From Anaerolineales bacterium (GTDB lineage: Bacteria; Chloroflexota; Anaerolineae; 4572-78; J111): a DNA stretch of 64,000 nt. Position numbers and translations under genes: made by a program. Position 1 is the first letter of the stretch; each line of letters starts with the position of its first letter. Positions 38,395-46,913 of this stretch are shown here, piece after piece. The stretch spans positions 434,001 through 498,000 of the forward strand of contig JABTUK010000001.1 in NCBI GenBank assembly GCA_015075405.1, given 5' to 3'. The notes under the pieces were generated by a model. It was not told the origin of the DNA. It did no database searches and saw nothing but the letters and a program-made list of their open reading frames with translations.

Positions 38395-41300
38395 TTAATA
38401 GCCGGTCTCCGGCAAGAGGGCCGGCCAATGGGTAGGCGCAGGCGTAGCTGTGGCAGCCACAATCAAATCGGTTTGATAACGGGGCAGCAGCCGGTAATCG
38501 TTGCGAGAAGGATTATCCTTATCGGAATATTGGCTGACAATCCCAACCACGGCCAGCGGGTCGCCGCGATTAATAAAGGGCTTTTTGATGCCGGTGGTTT
38601 TGCGAATGGTGGTTTTGGCCCAGCCGCTGCCGTCGTCCACCCAAAGGGTGGTTCGCCCTTTAAAATCAACCGCCTGCCCCTGAAGCATGACCAGCATGCC
38701 CTCGTAAGGTTCCAGCAGCGAGGTGGTGGCAATAGGCAGGGGCGGCAGCGGCGCCCCCGGTTCCAAAAACCCAATGTCGCCGCGCTTACTGACCGCAATT
38801 TCAAACTCCTCGTGAAACGTCCGCAGGTGGCCCACCACCTCTAGCCGGTCCCCCAAATTGAAGCTTAAGCGGTGGTCTTTGGGTAAGTAGATCATTATCC
38901 CCGAGGTATTGTCCTGGATATACATGGTGCGCGTCCCTAAAAGGCCGGGCGGCGCGGTGACGTGGCCTTTCACCCGCACCCAGGCATTATAGGTCAGGCG
39001 TTTGGCGTCATAAATTTTGACGGTCAGCGGCCCGGCAGGGGCTTTTTCCCAGTTGGCAGTCTGGGGCGACGGTCCGCAGTCATCGCTCCAAGCTGTCCCG
39101 CCATCGGGCAGGCGGCAGTAGCTTTCGTCGTAACCGGGCGAGTGGCGGTAGGTAAAGGTATCCACCACTGCGCCGTTGGGGTGGGTCAGGCTGACCGTTT
39201 CGCTGTCATTGTTGAGCGAAAACTGAGTCCGGGCGCGGTAGAAAACGGCAAAGCCATGCGCGGGAATAACTTCATCCAGGGGGATGTTATAAGCCGCCCC
39301 GGAACTGTCCGCCAGTTGCCAGCCGCCCAGGCCAACCGGATAATTGGTGGGATTGTATAGTTCGATCCATTCATCTCGATAATCGGCTGTGCCATCGTTG
39401 TCCCAGTCGTGATCATAGGGAGCGGGCAGGATTTCATTGATGACCAGCTTTTCCAGCGCGGCCTGGCCTTCGATCCAGACCGGGGCGGTGTAGGCCGTGT
39501 TGCCGTCAGCCTGGACGACCTTGACCCAGAAAAAGTGACCGGGCCGGGCTTTGACGGTGGTCGTCCATTGGCCGGTAGAACTTTCCAGGGGAACTGCCGC
39601 CAGGGGCAAATTGCTGTCGTACAAAAAGAGGGTCAGCGGCTCCGGGTCGGGGTCCACCAGGTCTACGGTGAGCGAAAGCGGGCCGGTGGCTGTCAGGCTG
39701 CTGCCCATCCAGGCCCCATTGACCCGCAGGGCCACGGCCAGGTTGCTGTCTTCGGTGGCAAAGACGCGCCGGGCGCGCATGGCCGCCAGTAAATCGTTTT
39801 CGGTCAGAGCCGGGGCCACCAGGCCGGTGCGGGCGGAAGACTGGCTGCCCCATTTGGCCTGGTGATGGTCGCTGTTATTGGTGGGCGCAACGCGCCAGCC
39901 GGCCATATTACTTTGGGCAAAAGATGGTTCATAAGTGGTATACTTCTGGGCATTGTTGCCAATTTCCTGCATAAACATCACCTGGGCTGCGGCGGGATGG
40001 TAGGCAAAGTTAAAAAATGTGCCGCCATAGCTGGGGTCGGGGTGATTGAATTGGGCGATGGCATCGGGCTGGGCCGCCAGCCAACTGTAAAAATCAGGCA
40101 GGGTGCTGAACATGGGGTCGGTGCGGCTGTTGAGCAGGGCGCCGGTGTTGAAAACGTTGATATGCCCGGCGGCCTCATGAGTCCACTCCACGCCCCGCAG
40201 CGCGACAAATTGGCCGGGCACAGTAGCATTGACGGTTTGGGTCAAAATTTTGGCCCACTCCAGCGAATTGAGCCACCAATCGTGATCGGTAATTGCTTGA
40301 AAGTGCAGTCCGGCAGCCCGAGCCACCGCCAGGGCATAATGGGGCGGTCCAGACCCGTCGGAGTAGGTGGTATGGGCATGCAAATCGCCCCAGTAGGCGT
40401 ACATGCCGTCGGGCAGAGCCGCAGGCGGCAGGATAGTGGCCGGGGGAGTAGGGGGAATCGTTCGCTCGCCGGGGTTAGGCTCAGCCCGCACAAAATCATG
40501 GGGCATAGAGTTGGTATCGGTGGGCCAGACGCGCTGGAGGCTGAGGGGTTCGGGGGCAGAGGCGTCGGCTTCCAGGCCCAGGGCGGTGTAGTTGCCGTTG
40601 CGGTAGGCCACGCTGTCGAGGATTTCGTTGTTGGGGCCAAGCAGGAGAAGCTCATCCCCATCGTTAGCCAGCGACCAACTGCCACTACCCCAGGCCGTGT
40701 ATTTGCTCAAACTCCCCACTTCCAAAGTAGGTGTAAAACCAAAGCGAGCTTGGAACTGGGTCGCATTTCTGGCAATAACCAGGCAGGTGTCTATGGCCAG
40801 GGTAGTGCTAAGCGGTAGTTGATACATACTTTCGCCACCACCTTGTATTTCTTCATCCCCCACTTTATATCCTGTCAAGTCAACATCAAAGGGGTTAGGG
40901 TTGCACAGTTCTATAAATTCGTCGCCCTCGGTGGAGGGAGTAGTGCCATCGTAGAGAAATTCACTGATGAGGATAGGAGCGCCAGGAGGAAGTGGGGGAG
41001 GTATAGCGGAATCGTTGCTACTGCCCATAGTTACTTTTCCAGTAACGAAATCTACAACATCATTGTCAGTATCTACACCGTTGGGATAGCGAAGTACAGC
41101 TTCATCGGTTGTATCGTTTGCATTACCTCCTCTGCCGGTGCCATCAGGCGCGCCATCTCCTGTGCCATCATTCTCCAGATCACTCCCTAATTCCACTTTA
41201 TCAATAATCGTTCCAGCGTTATCTTTCAGTATAATCAAGATATCATTATTCATCGTGCCAGAGCCAGTTACATTTCCTAACACTAAATAATCGCCAGCAA

Positions 41301-41982
41301 CGGTATTGATCGAATTACCAGTACCTAAATAGTTAATAACCTGAAATGCTGCGCCAGGGTTATCTACAAGGTTTCCGGTTACGGGTGAGTTATCGAGTAA
41401 TTCAATAGTCCAACCCGTTAAATTAAGGTTACTTTTCTTGATATGTAGCTCAATGAATTCATCAGTAGTGGCACTGGCTGGGCCGATCCCTGGAACTCCA
41501 TTAAAATTATTTGCGCTCCAACTTTGTTGTGGGTCAGTAACAATTTCATTAATCACCACATCCCCAGGAACCGCCAGGGCACTAATTGGGTCTTCGGCAG
41601 ACAATAACTCAATCACCGGCGTATCGGTCGCCGTTGGAGTCAGCGTCAAAGTGGCCTCGGTGGTGAGGGTGGCAGTAGGGGTGGGAGTCTCGCCGGGGGT
41701 GGGGGTTGCCGTAGGGGTGTCAGTTGGAATAGGGGTGGCGGTTGATGTTTCGGTTGAGGTGGGTTCAACGGTCGGGGTTTCGCTTGGAGAAGGAAGAGGG
41801 GTGGGCGTCTCAGTCGGTTCAGGAGTCGAGGTGGCAGTTTCAGTCTCCGTGGGACTTTCAATCACGGCCGCATTGGCCGGAGAAACCTGTAAATTAATCG
41901 CCGCTAAAAAACTACTACTGAGTAAGAATAACAACAAGACTCCGGCAGTCTTAAGGGATGGAGGATGATCCAAATAGGGCAT
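38395..41982 (-). CDS. Large secreted protein: three lamin-tail domains, PHP-type domain, OB-fold
   Basis: 1195 residues from the ATG at 41982 (AAGGGGAA upstream). A signal peptide (LLLFLLSSSFLAAINLQVSPANA) precedes a Thr/Pro linker (about 45-120). Then come LTD1 (VINEIVTDPQQSW...EFIELH), LTD2 (ILISEFLYDGTTPSTEGDEFIEL), a PHP-like phosphoesterase domain (YWGDLHAHTTYSDGSG, ITDHDWW), LTD3 (VINEILPAPYDHDWDNDG) and a YhcR-type OB-fold (VRVKGHVTAPPG...IYLPKDH). The extreme C-terminus is LPETGY. Probably an extracellular phosphoesterase or nuclease-related surface protein. The gene 5' third is AT-richer than the rest. Confidence 0.85.
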   Translation of the reverse strand: MPYLDHPPSLKTAGVLLLFLLSSSFLAAINLQVSPANAAVIESPTETETATSTPEPTETPTPLPSPSETPTVEPTSTETSTATPIPTDTPTATPTPGETPTPTATLTTEATLTLTPTATDTPVIELLSAEDPISALAVPGDVVINEIVTDPQQSWSANNFNGVPGIGPASATTDEFIELHIKKSNLNLTGWTIELLDNSPVTGNLVDNPGAAFQVINYLGTGNSINTVAGDYLVLGNVTGSGTMNNDILIILKDNAGTIIDKVELGSDLENDGTGDGAPDGTGRGGNANDTTDEAVLRYPNGVDTDNDVVDFVTGKVTMGSSNDSAIPPPLPPGAPILISEFLYDGTTPSTEGDEFIELCNPNPFDVDLTGYKVGDEEIQGGGESMYQLPLSTTLAIDTCLVIARNATQFQARFGFTPTLEVGSLSKYTAWGSGSWSLANDGDELLLLGPNNEILDSVAYRNGNYTALGLEADASAPEPLSLQRVWPTDTNSMPHDFVRAEPNPGERTIPPTPPATILPPAALPDGMYAYWGDLHAHTTYSDGSGPPHYALAVARAAGLHFQAITDHDWWLNSLEWAKILTQTVNATVPGQFVALRGVEWTHEAAGHINVFNTGALLNSRTDPMFSTLPDFYSWLAAQPDAIAQFNHPDPSYGGTFFNFAYHPAAAQVMFMQEIGNNAQKYTTYEPSFAQSNMAGWRVAPTNNSDHHQAKWGSQSSARTGLVAPALTENDLLAAMRARRVFATEDSNLAVALRVNGAWMGSSLTATGPLSLTVDLVDPDPEPLTLFLYDSNLPLAAVPLESSTGQWTTTVKARPGHFFWVKVVQADGNTAYTAPVWIEGQAALEKLVINEILPAPYDHDWDNDGTADYRDEWIELYNPTNYPVGLGGWQLADSSGAAYNIPLDEVIPAHGFAVFYRARTQFSLNNDSETVSLTHPNGAVVDTFTYRHSPGYDESYCRLPDGGTAWSDDCGPSPQTANWEKAPAGPLTVKIYDAKRLTYNAWVRVKGHVTAPPGLLGTRTMYIQDNTSGIMIYLPKDHRLSFNLGDRLEVVGHLRTFHEEFEIAVSKRGDIGFLEPGAPLPPLPIATTSLLEPYEGMLVMLQGQAVDFKGRTTLWVDDGSGWAKTTIRKTTGIKKPFINRGDPLAVVGIVSQYSDKDNPSRNDYRLLPRYQTDLIVAATATPAPTHWPALLPETGY

Positions 41983-42017
41983 AACAAAATTCCCCTTCAA
42001 TATATTGAGGTAAAGGA

Positions 42018-42136
42018 ACTACTCAGCCCTGTCATTTCGACCGCAGGGAGAAATCCCCGACACCTTACTTTCATAGGTTGTGCCTTGAAGATTTCTCGAC
42101 CTTTGGTCTCGAAATGACATGAGCCTGAGCAGTAAC
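42018..42136. repeat. MITE-like element, family C (copy 2)
   Basis: ACTACTCAG...TGTCATTTCGACC and its inverted end TCGAAATGACATGAGCCTGAGCAGTA. The same family as 18897-19004, with a different loop. The rest of the 42001-42316 gap has a small TTGAACTC/GAGTTCAA hairpin and a CCCCT/AGGGG hairpin (about 42277), and no gene. Confidence 0.8.
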
Positions 42137-42316
42137 GAGGTAAATAAAAATTGAACTCGCAGCATTCGCCGTGAGTTCAACCGGTCATCATCAAATTTGA
42201 AAGGTCAAGAGTTTGAGATTAGGCGGGGTAACGCTTAATGCCGTTTTTATTTATAGCGCACAATTGAAGGGAACACACCCCTCAAAATTAGGGGTTTAAG
42301 GCAGGTGGAGTTTCTT

Positions 42317-43051
42317 TTAAGCTTCGTCCCAGGGGCTGCGCTGGGTTTTAAGCACAATCTCGTCAATTTGCAACCGCTCCGGTTGGGCCAACACCCAACG
42401 GACGGCTTCGGCCACTTCTGCGGGTTGGATCATTTTGTCTTTAGTGGCCTCGGCTTGCGGATTGTGGTTTGTTTCCCACCAGGGCGTGGCGACTGCGCCG
42501 GGGCAAATCAGGTGAAAGCGGATATTGCGGCTGCTCAGCTCCACCCGTAGCGCCTCGGTAAAACCGTGCAGGCCCCATTTGGCAGCGCAGTAGGCCGAGC
42601 GGTTTTCGTAGCCGTACTTGCCGGCATTAGAAGAAATATTGACCACCGTGCCGCCGCCCTGCTCCAGCATCACAGCTACGGCGGCGCGGGTCATCAAGTA
42701 AACGCCTTTAAGACAGCTATCGAGTGTACTATCCCAAATTTCCTCGGTGGTATCCAGCAGGCTGGCCGGTGGGCCATAACCGGCGCTGTTAATCAGCGCA
42801 TCCACAACCCCAAAAGCGTCCACCGCCGCATGGACCAGCCCCTGACAGTCCTTCGGCCGGGTGACATCGGTGGGAACAACGATCAAGGGGGCGCCGGTCG
42901 CAGCCAAGTCAGCGGTAGCGTTTTCCAGCTTGTCCATCGAGCGTGCGGCCAAAACCAATTTGACTCCCTCCGCGGCCAGGGTGCGGGCAATTTCAAGACC
43001 AATCCCGGAACTGGCGCCGGTAATAATGATGGTTTTATTTTTTAGTTCCAT
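42317..43051 (-). CDS. Short-chain dehydrogenase/reductase
   Basis: The protein has 244 residues. Classical SDR features are the cofactor loop ITGASSGIGLEIA (12-20), ALINSAGYG, the catalytic Ser in VVNISSNAGKYG, and YCAAKWG with Tyr and Lys. The position after the second strand (AARSMDK, with Arg) suggests NADP(H). The C-terminus ends DEIVLKTQRSPWDEA. The substrate is unknown. It follows a cytochrome gene in the same direction after 19 bp. Confidence 0.92.
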   Translation of the reverse strand: MELKNKTIIITGASSGIGLEIARTLAAEGVKLVLAARSMDKLENATADLAATGAPLIVVPTDVTRPKDCQGLVHAAVDAFGVVDALINSAGYGPPASLLDTTEEIWDSTLDSCLKGVYLMTRAAVAVMLEQGGGTVVNISSNAGKYGYENRSAYCAAKWGLHGFTEALRVELSSRNIRFHLICPGAVATPWWETNHNPQAEATKDKMIQPAEVAEAVRWVLAQPERLQIDEIVLKTQRSPWDEA

Positions 43052-43070
43052 GGGGTTTTATCCTCTTTGG

Positions 43071-43835
43071 TTAGGATTTGGGTGGACAGCCGGAAGCAAG
43101 GCAGGGGAAGAGGAAGTAGGGTGTAAGGAAAGAGGGGTTGGGGGTTGGGGGTTGGGGGTTGGGATCAAGAGAGATGGCAGCCAGGTTATCAGATAGGGTT
43201 ATGGGGAAGGGCAAGCCTCTGGCGGCGTAGTTTGCTTCAACCAGAAACGTGGTGATGGCCTGGTATTCATGATCTTTCAACAAATTAGGCGACCAGTAGG
43301 GCATGGCTGCCCGGCTGTAGGCGTATAAATCCTGGGCGGTGCTAAATCTGATTAAGGCGTCGGGGCCAATGAGGGCCGGGACCTTTTTGGGAAAGGAAAA
43401 GCCATCAGGGGGGTGATTGCCGGCGTGGCACTTGGACTGCCAGCAGTTCTGTTTGCCTTTGGGCCACTCGGCTCGCCATTCGGGGGTGAGACCCTGGCCT
43501 TTGTCGCCGTGGCAGGTGGAGCACCACTGCTTGAAGAGTTTGGCTCCATTAGTAGACGGTAGACGGTAGACGGTAGACGGGGGAAGAAAGGATGAGGGAT
43601 GAGGGATGAGGGATGAAGGGGTGAGGGCGGAAGATAGACGCGAAGCGTAGAAGATAGAGGATAGAGACAAAGTGGGGAGAATAGGAGATAGCCAGCGGTC
43701 GGCGGTCGGCGGCTTGCCCTGCGACCAAAGGGAGTGTCGAATGGGTCGGCGGTCGCCTGCAGCCAGGGCGCTGCCGGTAAAGATGAGGATCAGGGCGAGG
43801 GTGAGGGCTAACAGTAAACAATAGTTTCGTAGCAT
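43071..43835 (-). CDS. Cytochrome c with repeat-derived linker
   Basis: About 254 residues. A signal/anchor helix (NYCLLLALTLALILIFTGSALAA) is followed by about 70 residues of low-complexity Pro/Ser sequence, then the haem domain: CSTCHGDKGQGLTPEWR (CxxCH), the second Cys-His element CWQSKCH (C-x4-CH), and AAMPYWSP with a likely axial Met. The DNA for the linker (43552-43740) and for the tail (43137-43162) consists of heptamer repeats. It is exported and carries electrons in the periplasmic-side space. A GTG at 43853 is an alternative start. Confidence 0.75.
   Translation of the reverse strand: MLRNYCLLLALTLALILIFTGSALAAGDRRPIRHSLWSQGKPPTADRWLSPILPTLSLSSIFYASRLSSALTPSSLIPHPSSFLPPSTVYRLPSTNGAKLFKQWCSTCHGDKGQGLTPEWRAEWPKGKQNCWQSKCHAGNHPPDGFSFPKKVPALIGPDALIRFSTAQDLYAYSRAAMPYWSPNLLKDHEYQAITTFLVEANYAARGLPFPITLSDNLAAISLDPNPQPPTPNPSFLTPYFLFPCLASGCPPKS
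43137..43162. repeat. Intragenic heptamer repeat (gggttgg)n
   Basis: Four tandem GGGTTGG units encode the PNPQPPTPNP tail of the cytochrome. Confidence 0.85.
43552..43740. repeat. Run of four heptamer-repeat types inside a cytochrome gene
   Basis: In order on the plus strand: (GTAGACG)n, (GGGATGA)n, (AGATAGA)n-like and (GGTCGGC)n. All stay open in the cytochrome frame and form its linker. Confidence 0.85.
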
Positions 43836-43859
43836 TGAGGCTATCTGCGGCACGAGGCG

Positions 43860-43921
43860 GGTAGAAATAAGAAAAAAGAAATTAGAAGGTTGGGCTAACT
43901 TCTCAATTCTTATTTTTATTT
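43860..43921. repeat. Inverted heptamer repeat (aaataag)n
   Basis: AAATAAG-type units are mirrored by CTTATTT-type units just before the oppC stop. It may terminate the opp transcript. Confidence 0.7.
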
Positions 43922-45016
43922 TCAGTCTGACCCCTTGAGGCGGGGATCAAGCGCGTCACGCAACCCATCACCCAAAAAGTTGAAGGCAAACATGATGATG
44001 GCCAGGGCCAGCGCAGGAAAAATGGCCTGATGAGGGTAGGTACGAATAGCCGCAGCGCCATCCACAATCATAGCTCCCCAACTAGGGGTAGGCCGTAACA
44101 CCCCCAACCCAATGAAACTGAGGAAGGCTTCTGTGGCGATGTAGCGCGGAATATCCAGCGTTTGGTTGACCACAATTGGGCCAAGAATATTGGGCAGAAT
44201 GTGCCGAGTCATAATCCTGATGTCAAACGTGCCAATCGAGCGGGCCGCTTCGATGAACTCCTTTTCTCGGAGCGACAGAATTTGGCCTCGAGTCAGACGG
44301 GCCATGGACATCCAGGCGGTAATGCCCAGGCCGACAAAGATAAAAAACATGCCGCCCATACTGTTGTCAAGCATAGTAAAAAAGCCGCGCAGCGTCCCTG
44401 CTTCCGCCGCTGCGGTAGTAGAGCGGAAAAAGGCTAACAACAAAATCACGAACAGGATGTCGGGGAAGCCATACATCACATCCACAAAGCGCATCATCAG
44501 GTTGTCAACCCGCCCGCCAAAGTAACCGGAAATGGTGCCGTACACAACGCCGATCAACAAGCTAATAAACGACCCGACAAAGGCCACCGCTAGCGACACG
44601 CGGGCGCCGTAAATGATCCGGCTGAGCAAGTCACGTCCATTGTAATCCGCGCCCAGGATAAATTTATCACTAAGTTTGGCATAGCCGCCCACCTCACCCA
44701 CCGGCTTCATGGTCGGAAAGACAACGGTTAACCAATGGGGAACCACATTATTATCCACCAGGCTTTGCTTTTCATAACTCTGCGGGGCTAAGAGGGGCTG
44801 AGGTTCTCCTCCTGTAAAGAGGGTAAAAACCCATGTATCCGCAAAAATAGCCACAAACAAGACAATCAGAATGATGATGCCCCCGGTAACCGCCGCTTTA
44901 TTTTTGAGCAAGCGCCGCCAGGCATCGGCCCACAGGCTGGCTTCCCGCCGGCGCACCGGCAAGGCTGCTCCCGGCGCTCCTGTCACTCTGGATGCGGCTT
45001 GTTGTTGAACGGCCAT
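43922..45016 (-). CDS. oppC: Oligopeptide ABC transporter permease OppC
   Basis: The protein has 364 residues from an ATG with AAGGAGG upstream. An N-terminal transmembrane helix (AVTGGIIILIVLFVAIFAD) is followed by a ~70-residue external loop and the five-helix BPD_transp_1 core. The EAA loop reads LREKEFIEAARSIGTFDIRIMTRHILPNILGPI, which docks on the ATPases. It ends LDPRLKGSD, typical of DppC/OppC. It is the last transporter gene of the cluster. Confidence 0.93.
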   Translation of the reverse strand: MAVQQQAASRVTGAPGAALPVRRREASLWADAWRRLLKNKAAVTGGIIILIVLFVAIFADTWVFTLFTGGEPQPLLAPQSYEKQSLVDNNVVPHWLTVVFPTMKPVGEVGGYAKLSDKFILGADYNGRDLLSRIIYGARVSLAVAFVGSFISLLIGVVYGTISGYFGGRVDNLMMRFVDVMYGFPDILFVILLLAFFRSTTAAAEAGTLRGFFTMLDNSMGGMFFIFVGLGITAWMSMARLTRGQILSLREKEFIEAARSIGTFDIRIMTRHILPNILGPIVVNQTLDIPRYIATEAFLSFIGLGVLRPTPSWGAMIVDGAAAIRTYPHQAIFPALALAIIMFAFNFLGDGLRDALDPRLKGSD

Positions 45017-45032
45017 AAGAACCTCCTTAACG

Positions 45033-45105
45033 ATTTACGATTGCCGATTTACGATTTACGATTAAAACTTAACAATCGTAAATCGTAAATCGTAAATCGT
45101 AAATA
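45033..45105. repeat. Inverted heptamer repeat (cgtaaat)n
   Basis: Units ATTTACG on the left and CGTAAAT on the right pair into a hairpin between oppB and oppC. Confidence 0.85.
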
Positions 45106-45107
45106 AA

Positions 45108-46115
45108 TTAGGTGTACCGAATACGTGGGTCGAGCCACGCATACATTAAATCAACAATCAAGTTGGCCAAAACGATAATGATAGCAAAGAAGAGAATGGT
45201 CCCCATAATCACCGGGTAATCTCGATTGGTAATGCTGCTGACAAAATATTTGCCCATGCCCGGTACGCCAAAGATAGTCTCGGTAACCAGTGTGCCCGTA
45301 ACCAGAAACGCAAAAATCGGCCCCATGACCGTGACCACGGGAATGAGCGAGTTGCGGAGCGCATGCCGAACTATAATCACCCCTTCTCTTAAACCTTTGG
45401 CGCGAGCCGTCCGAATATAATCTTCACGAACAACCTGGAGCAAACTGGCTCGCGTGAGCCGGGCAATTACCGCCGAACTGCCTACCCCCAAAACAACGGC
45501 CGGCAGCACATCCTGCCGCCAACTGCCCCAGCCGCTGGGCAAAAACCAGGCCAATTCTACGGCAAACAGCCAAATAAAAATAGGGCCTAAGGCAATAGAC
45601 GGCACCGACACGCCAAAAATAGCCACCGACATGGCCAGGTAATCCCACATGGTATTTTGCTTGAGCGCCGCCACCACCCCCAAAGGCAGGCCCACGACCA
45701 CCGCCAGAATAAAGGCGTAAAAACCCAACTCAAAAGAAATGGGTAGATTTTCCCGAAAAATATCGTTGACGGTTCTGGACCTATCTTTGTAAGAGGGGCC
45801 AAAGTTCATCCATTGGAAGGTAAAATCTGAGCCGAGCGGGATATTGATGAGATAATCGGATCGAAGGGAACCTTCTACGGCCTCACCGGTAATTCTGGGG
45901 ATGAGGATATCGCCCATGTAGCTAAGATACTGCTGCCACAATGGCGCGTCGAGGTTGTACTTCTTTTCCAACTGGGCCAACACGGCGGCAGGGAGTTTCT
46001 TTTCAGCGGAAAAGGGGCCACCCGGCACAGCGCGGGCAAACCCAAAGGTGATCAGTGAGACAAAGAAAACTACGACCAACAACCACAACAAACGGCGGGC
46101 AATATAACGGGCCAT
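45108..46115 (-). CDS. oppB: Oligopeptide ABC transporter permease OppB
   Basis: The protein has 335 residues. The N-terminus MARYIARRLLWLLVVVFFVSLITFGFARAVPGGPF is the DppB/OppB signature. It has six helices and the EAA loop VREDYIRTARAKGLREGVIIVRHALRNSLIPVVT. It ends LMYAWLDPRIRY. It forms the pore with OppC. A toxin-antitoxin module separates it from the upstream substrate-binding protein gene. Confidence 0.94.
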   Translation of the reverse strand: MARYIARRLLWLLVVVFFVSLITFGFARAVPGGPFSAEKKLPAAVLAQLEKKYNLDAPLWQQYLSYMGDILIPRITGEAVEGSLRSDYLINIPLGSDFTFQWMNFGPSYKDRSRTVNDIFRENLPISFELGFYAFILAVVVGLPLGVVAALKQNTMWDYLAMSVAIFGVSVPSIALGPIFIWLFAVELAWFLPSGWGSWRQDVLPAVVLGVGSSAVIARLTRASLLQVVREDYIRTARAKGLREGVIIVRHALRNSLIPVVTVMGPIFAFLVTGTLVTETIFGVPGMGKYFVSSITNRDYPVIMGTILFFAIIIVLANLIVDLMYAWLDPRIRYT

Positions 46116-46129
46116 AGCATACTCCTCCC

Positions 46130-46537
46130 CTAAGCGGCTTTTTTCAAACTAAATACGGGGACACTAAGGCGCTCAGTCGGTTGGACGCGCTGAGTTCTCT
46201 CAAGTTCCAATAACTGTTCCACCCTATCAAACGTTTCTTCTAAAATATATTCGTGTCCATTGGTTTGGCAGCGCAGTGCAGGCACATCGCGAATTATCAA
46301 CAAACGGCCATTCTCATGGGCAATGTATTCAATCACAATATCATCGAGATTCTGCCTGCAACGGGGGCAGTGTTTTGGCCGATAAGCCAATATAGTTAAC
46401 TTGGGATGCAGCAAATTACGATGAAGTTCAACCTCAAACGTAACCTCTTCCATATCTTGCCAGTAATCCGTTGAGTCGTGGGTCTCCCAAAATTCAACAG
46501 CTTCATCCAATGTTTCGAATTCAGGTATTTTAGACAT
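46130..46537 (-). CDS. Chimeric antitoxin: CopG/BrnA-like N-terminus plus YgiT-type zinc domain
   Basis: The protein has 135 residues. The first 40 (MSKIPEFETLDEAVEFWETHDSTDYWQDM) match the N-terminus of CopG-type antitoxins that partner BrnT. The rest, CPRCRQ...IEYIAHENGRLLIIRDVPALRCQTNGHEYILEETFDRVEQLLEL, matches the YgiT/MqsA-type zinc domain. The second CxxC of that domain is degraded to C-Q-T-N followed by GHE. No DNA-binding RHH is evident. It starts 3 bp after the toxin stop. Confidence 0.7.
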   Translation of the reverse strand: MSKIPEFETLDEAVEFWETHDSTDYWQDMEEVTFEVELHRNLLHPKLTILAYRPKHCPRCRQNLDDIVIEYIAHENGRLLIIRDVPALRCQTNGHEYILEETFDRVEQLLELERTQRVQPTERLSVPVFSLKKAA

Positions 46538-46540
46538 TGG

Positions 46541-46825
46541 CTAACCTTTTCGATATAACTTGCGCTCTACCTCGGTCATATCACGAGCACTTAAAATTAA
46601 GGCTTTGCGATTAAGTTTGTAGATAAACACTACAAATAGGTATCGCCCGGTGGTAGTTTGGCCGTAGGCTTTGTATAAATTCTCCCCTGACCGCTTACCA
46701 CGTGGCCCTCGATAGTAAACCGGCCCAAGTTCAATAACTTCTTCAACTTCTTCTATTTCGACGCCATGCTTAACTTCAAGTTTTTCAATGATTTCCGGCA
46801 ACCAGATCAGGGAGTAAATTTTCAC
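46541..46825 (-). CDS. brnT: BrnT-family toxin
   Basis: The protein has 94 residues. The pattern LIWLPEIIEKLEVKHGVEIEEVEEVIEL, then GENLYKAYGQTTTGRYLFVVFIYKLNRKALILSARDMTEVERKLYRKG is that of BrnT RNase toxins (RelE-like fold): K-H-x-V, Y-x-x-x-G-x-T-x-x-GR and the ILSARDM strand. The gene precedes its antitoxin, as in brnTA. The module is AT-rich and sits inside the opp cluster. Confidence 0.85.
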   Translation of the reverse strand: MKIYSLIWLPEIIEKLEVKHGVEIEEVEEVIELGPVYYRGPRGKRSGENLYKAYGQTTTGRYLFVVFIYKLNRKALILSARDMTEVERKLYRKG

Positions 46826-46859
46826 AGCGGCATCTAAAGTAAATTCGGTAACAACTCAA

Positions 46860-46912
46860 AACGTGGTGCGTGGTGTGTTAAGGGCAACATACCACGCACC
46901 ACGCACTACGAA
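46860..46912. repeat. Inverted heptamer repeat (cgtggtg)n
   Basis: CGTGGTGCGTGGTG and its complement ACCACGCACCACGCAC flank a short loop between the oppA stop and the toxin gene. Confidence 0.85.
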
Positions 46913-46913
46913 A

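Noticed and set aside
39862..40818. Long plus-strand open frame inside the LTD/PHP gene
   Set aside because: Antisense to a gene with clear domains in the other strand; composition reflects the codon structure of that gene.
41438..41968. Val/Gly-rich 176-codon frame resembling a repetitive protein
   Set aside because: It is the reverse complement of the Thr/Pro-rich linker of the LTD protein.
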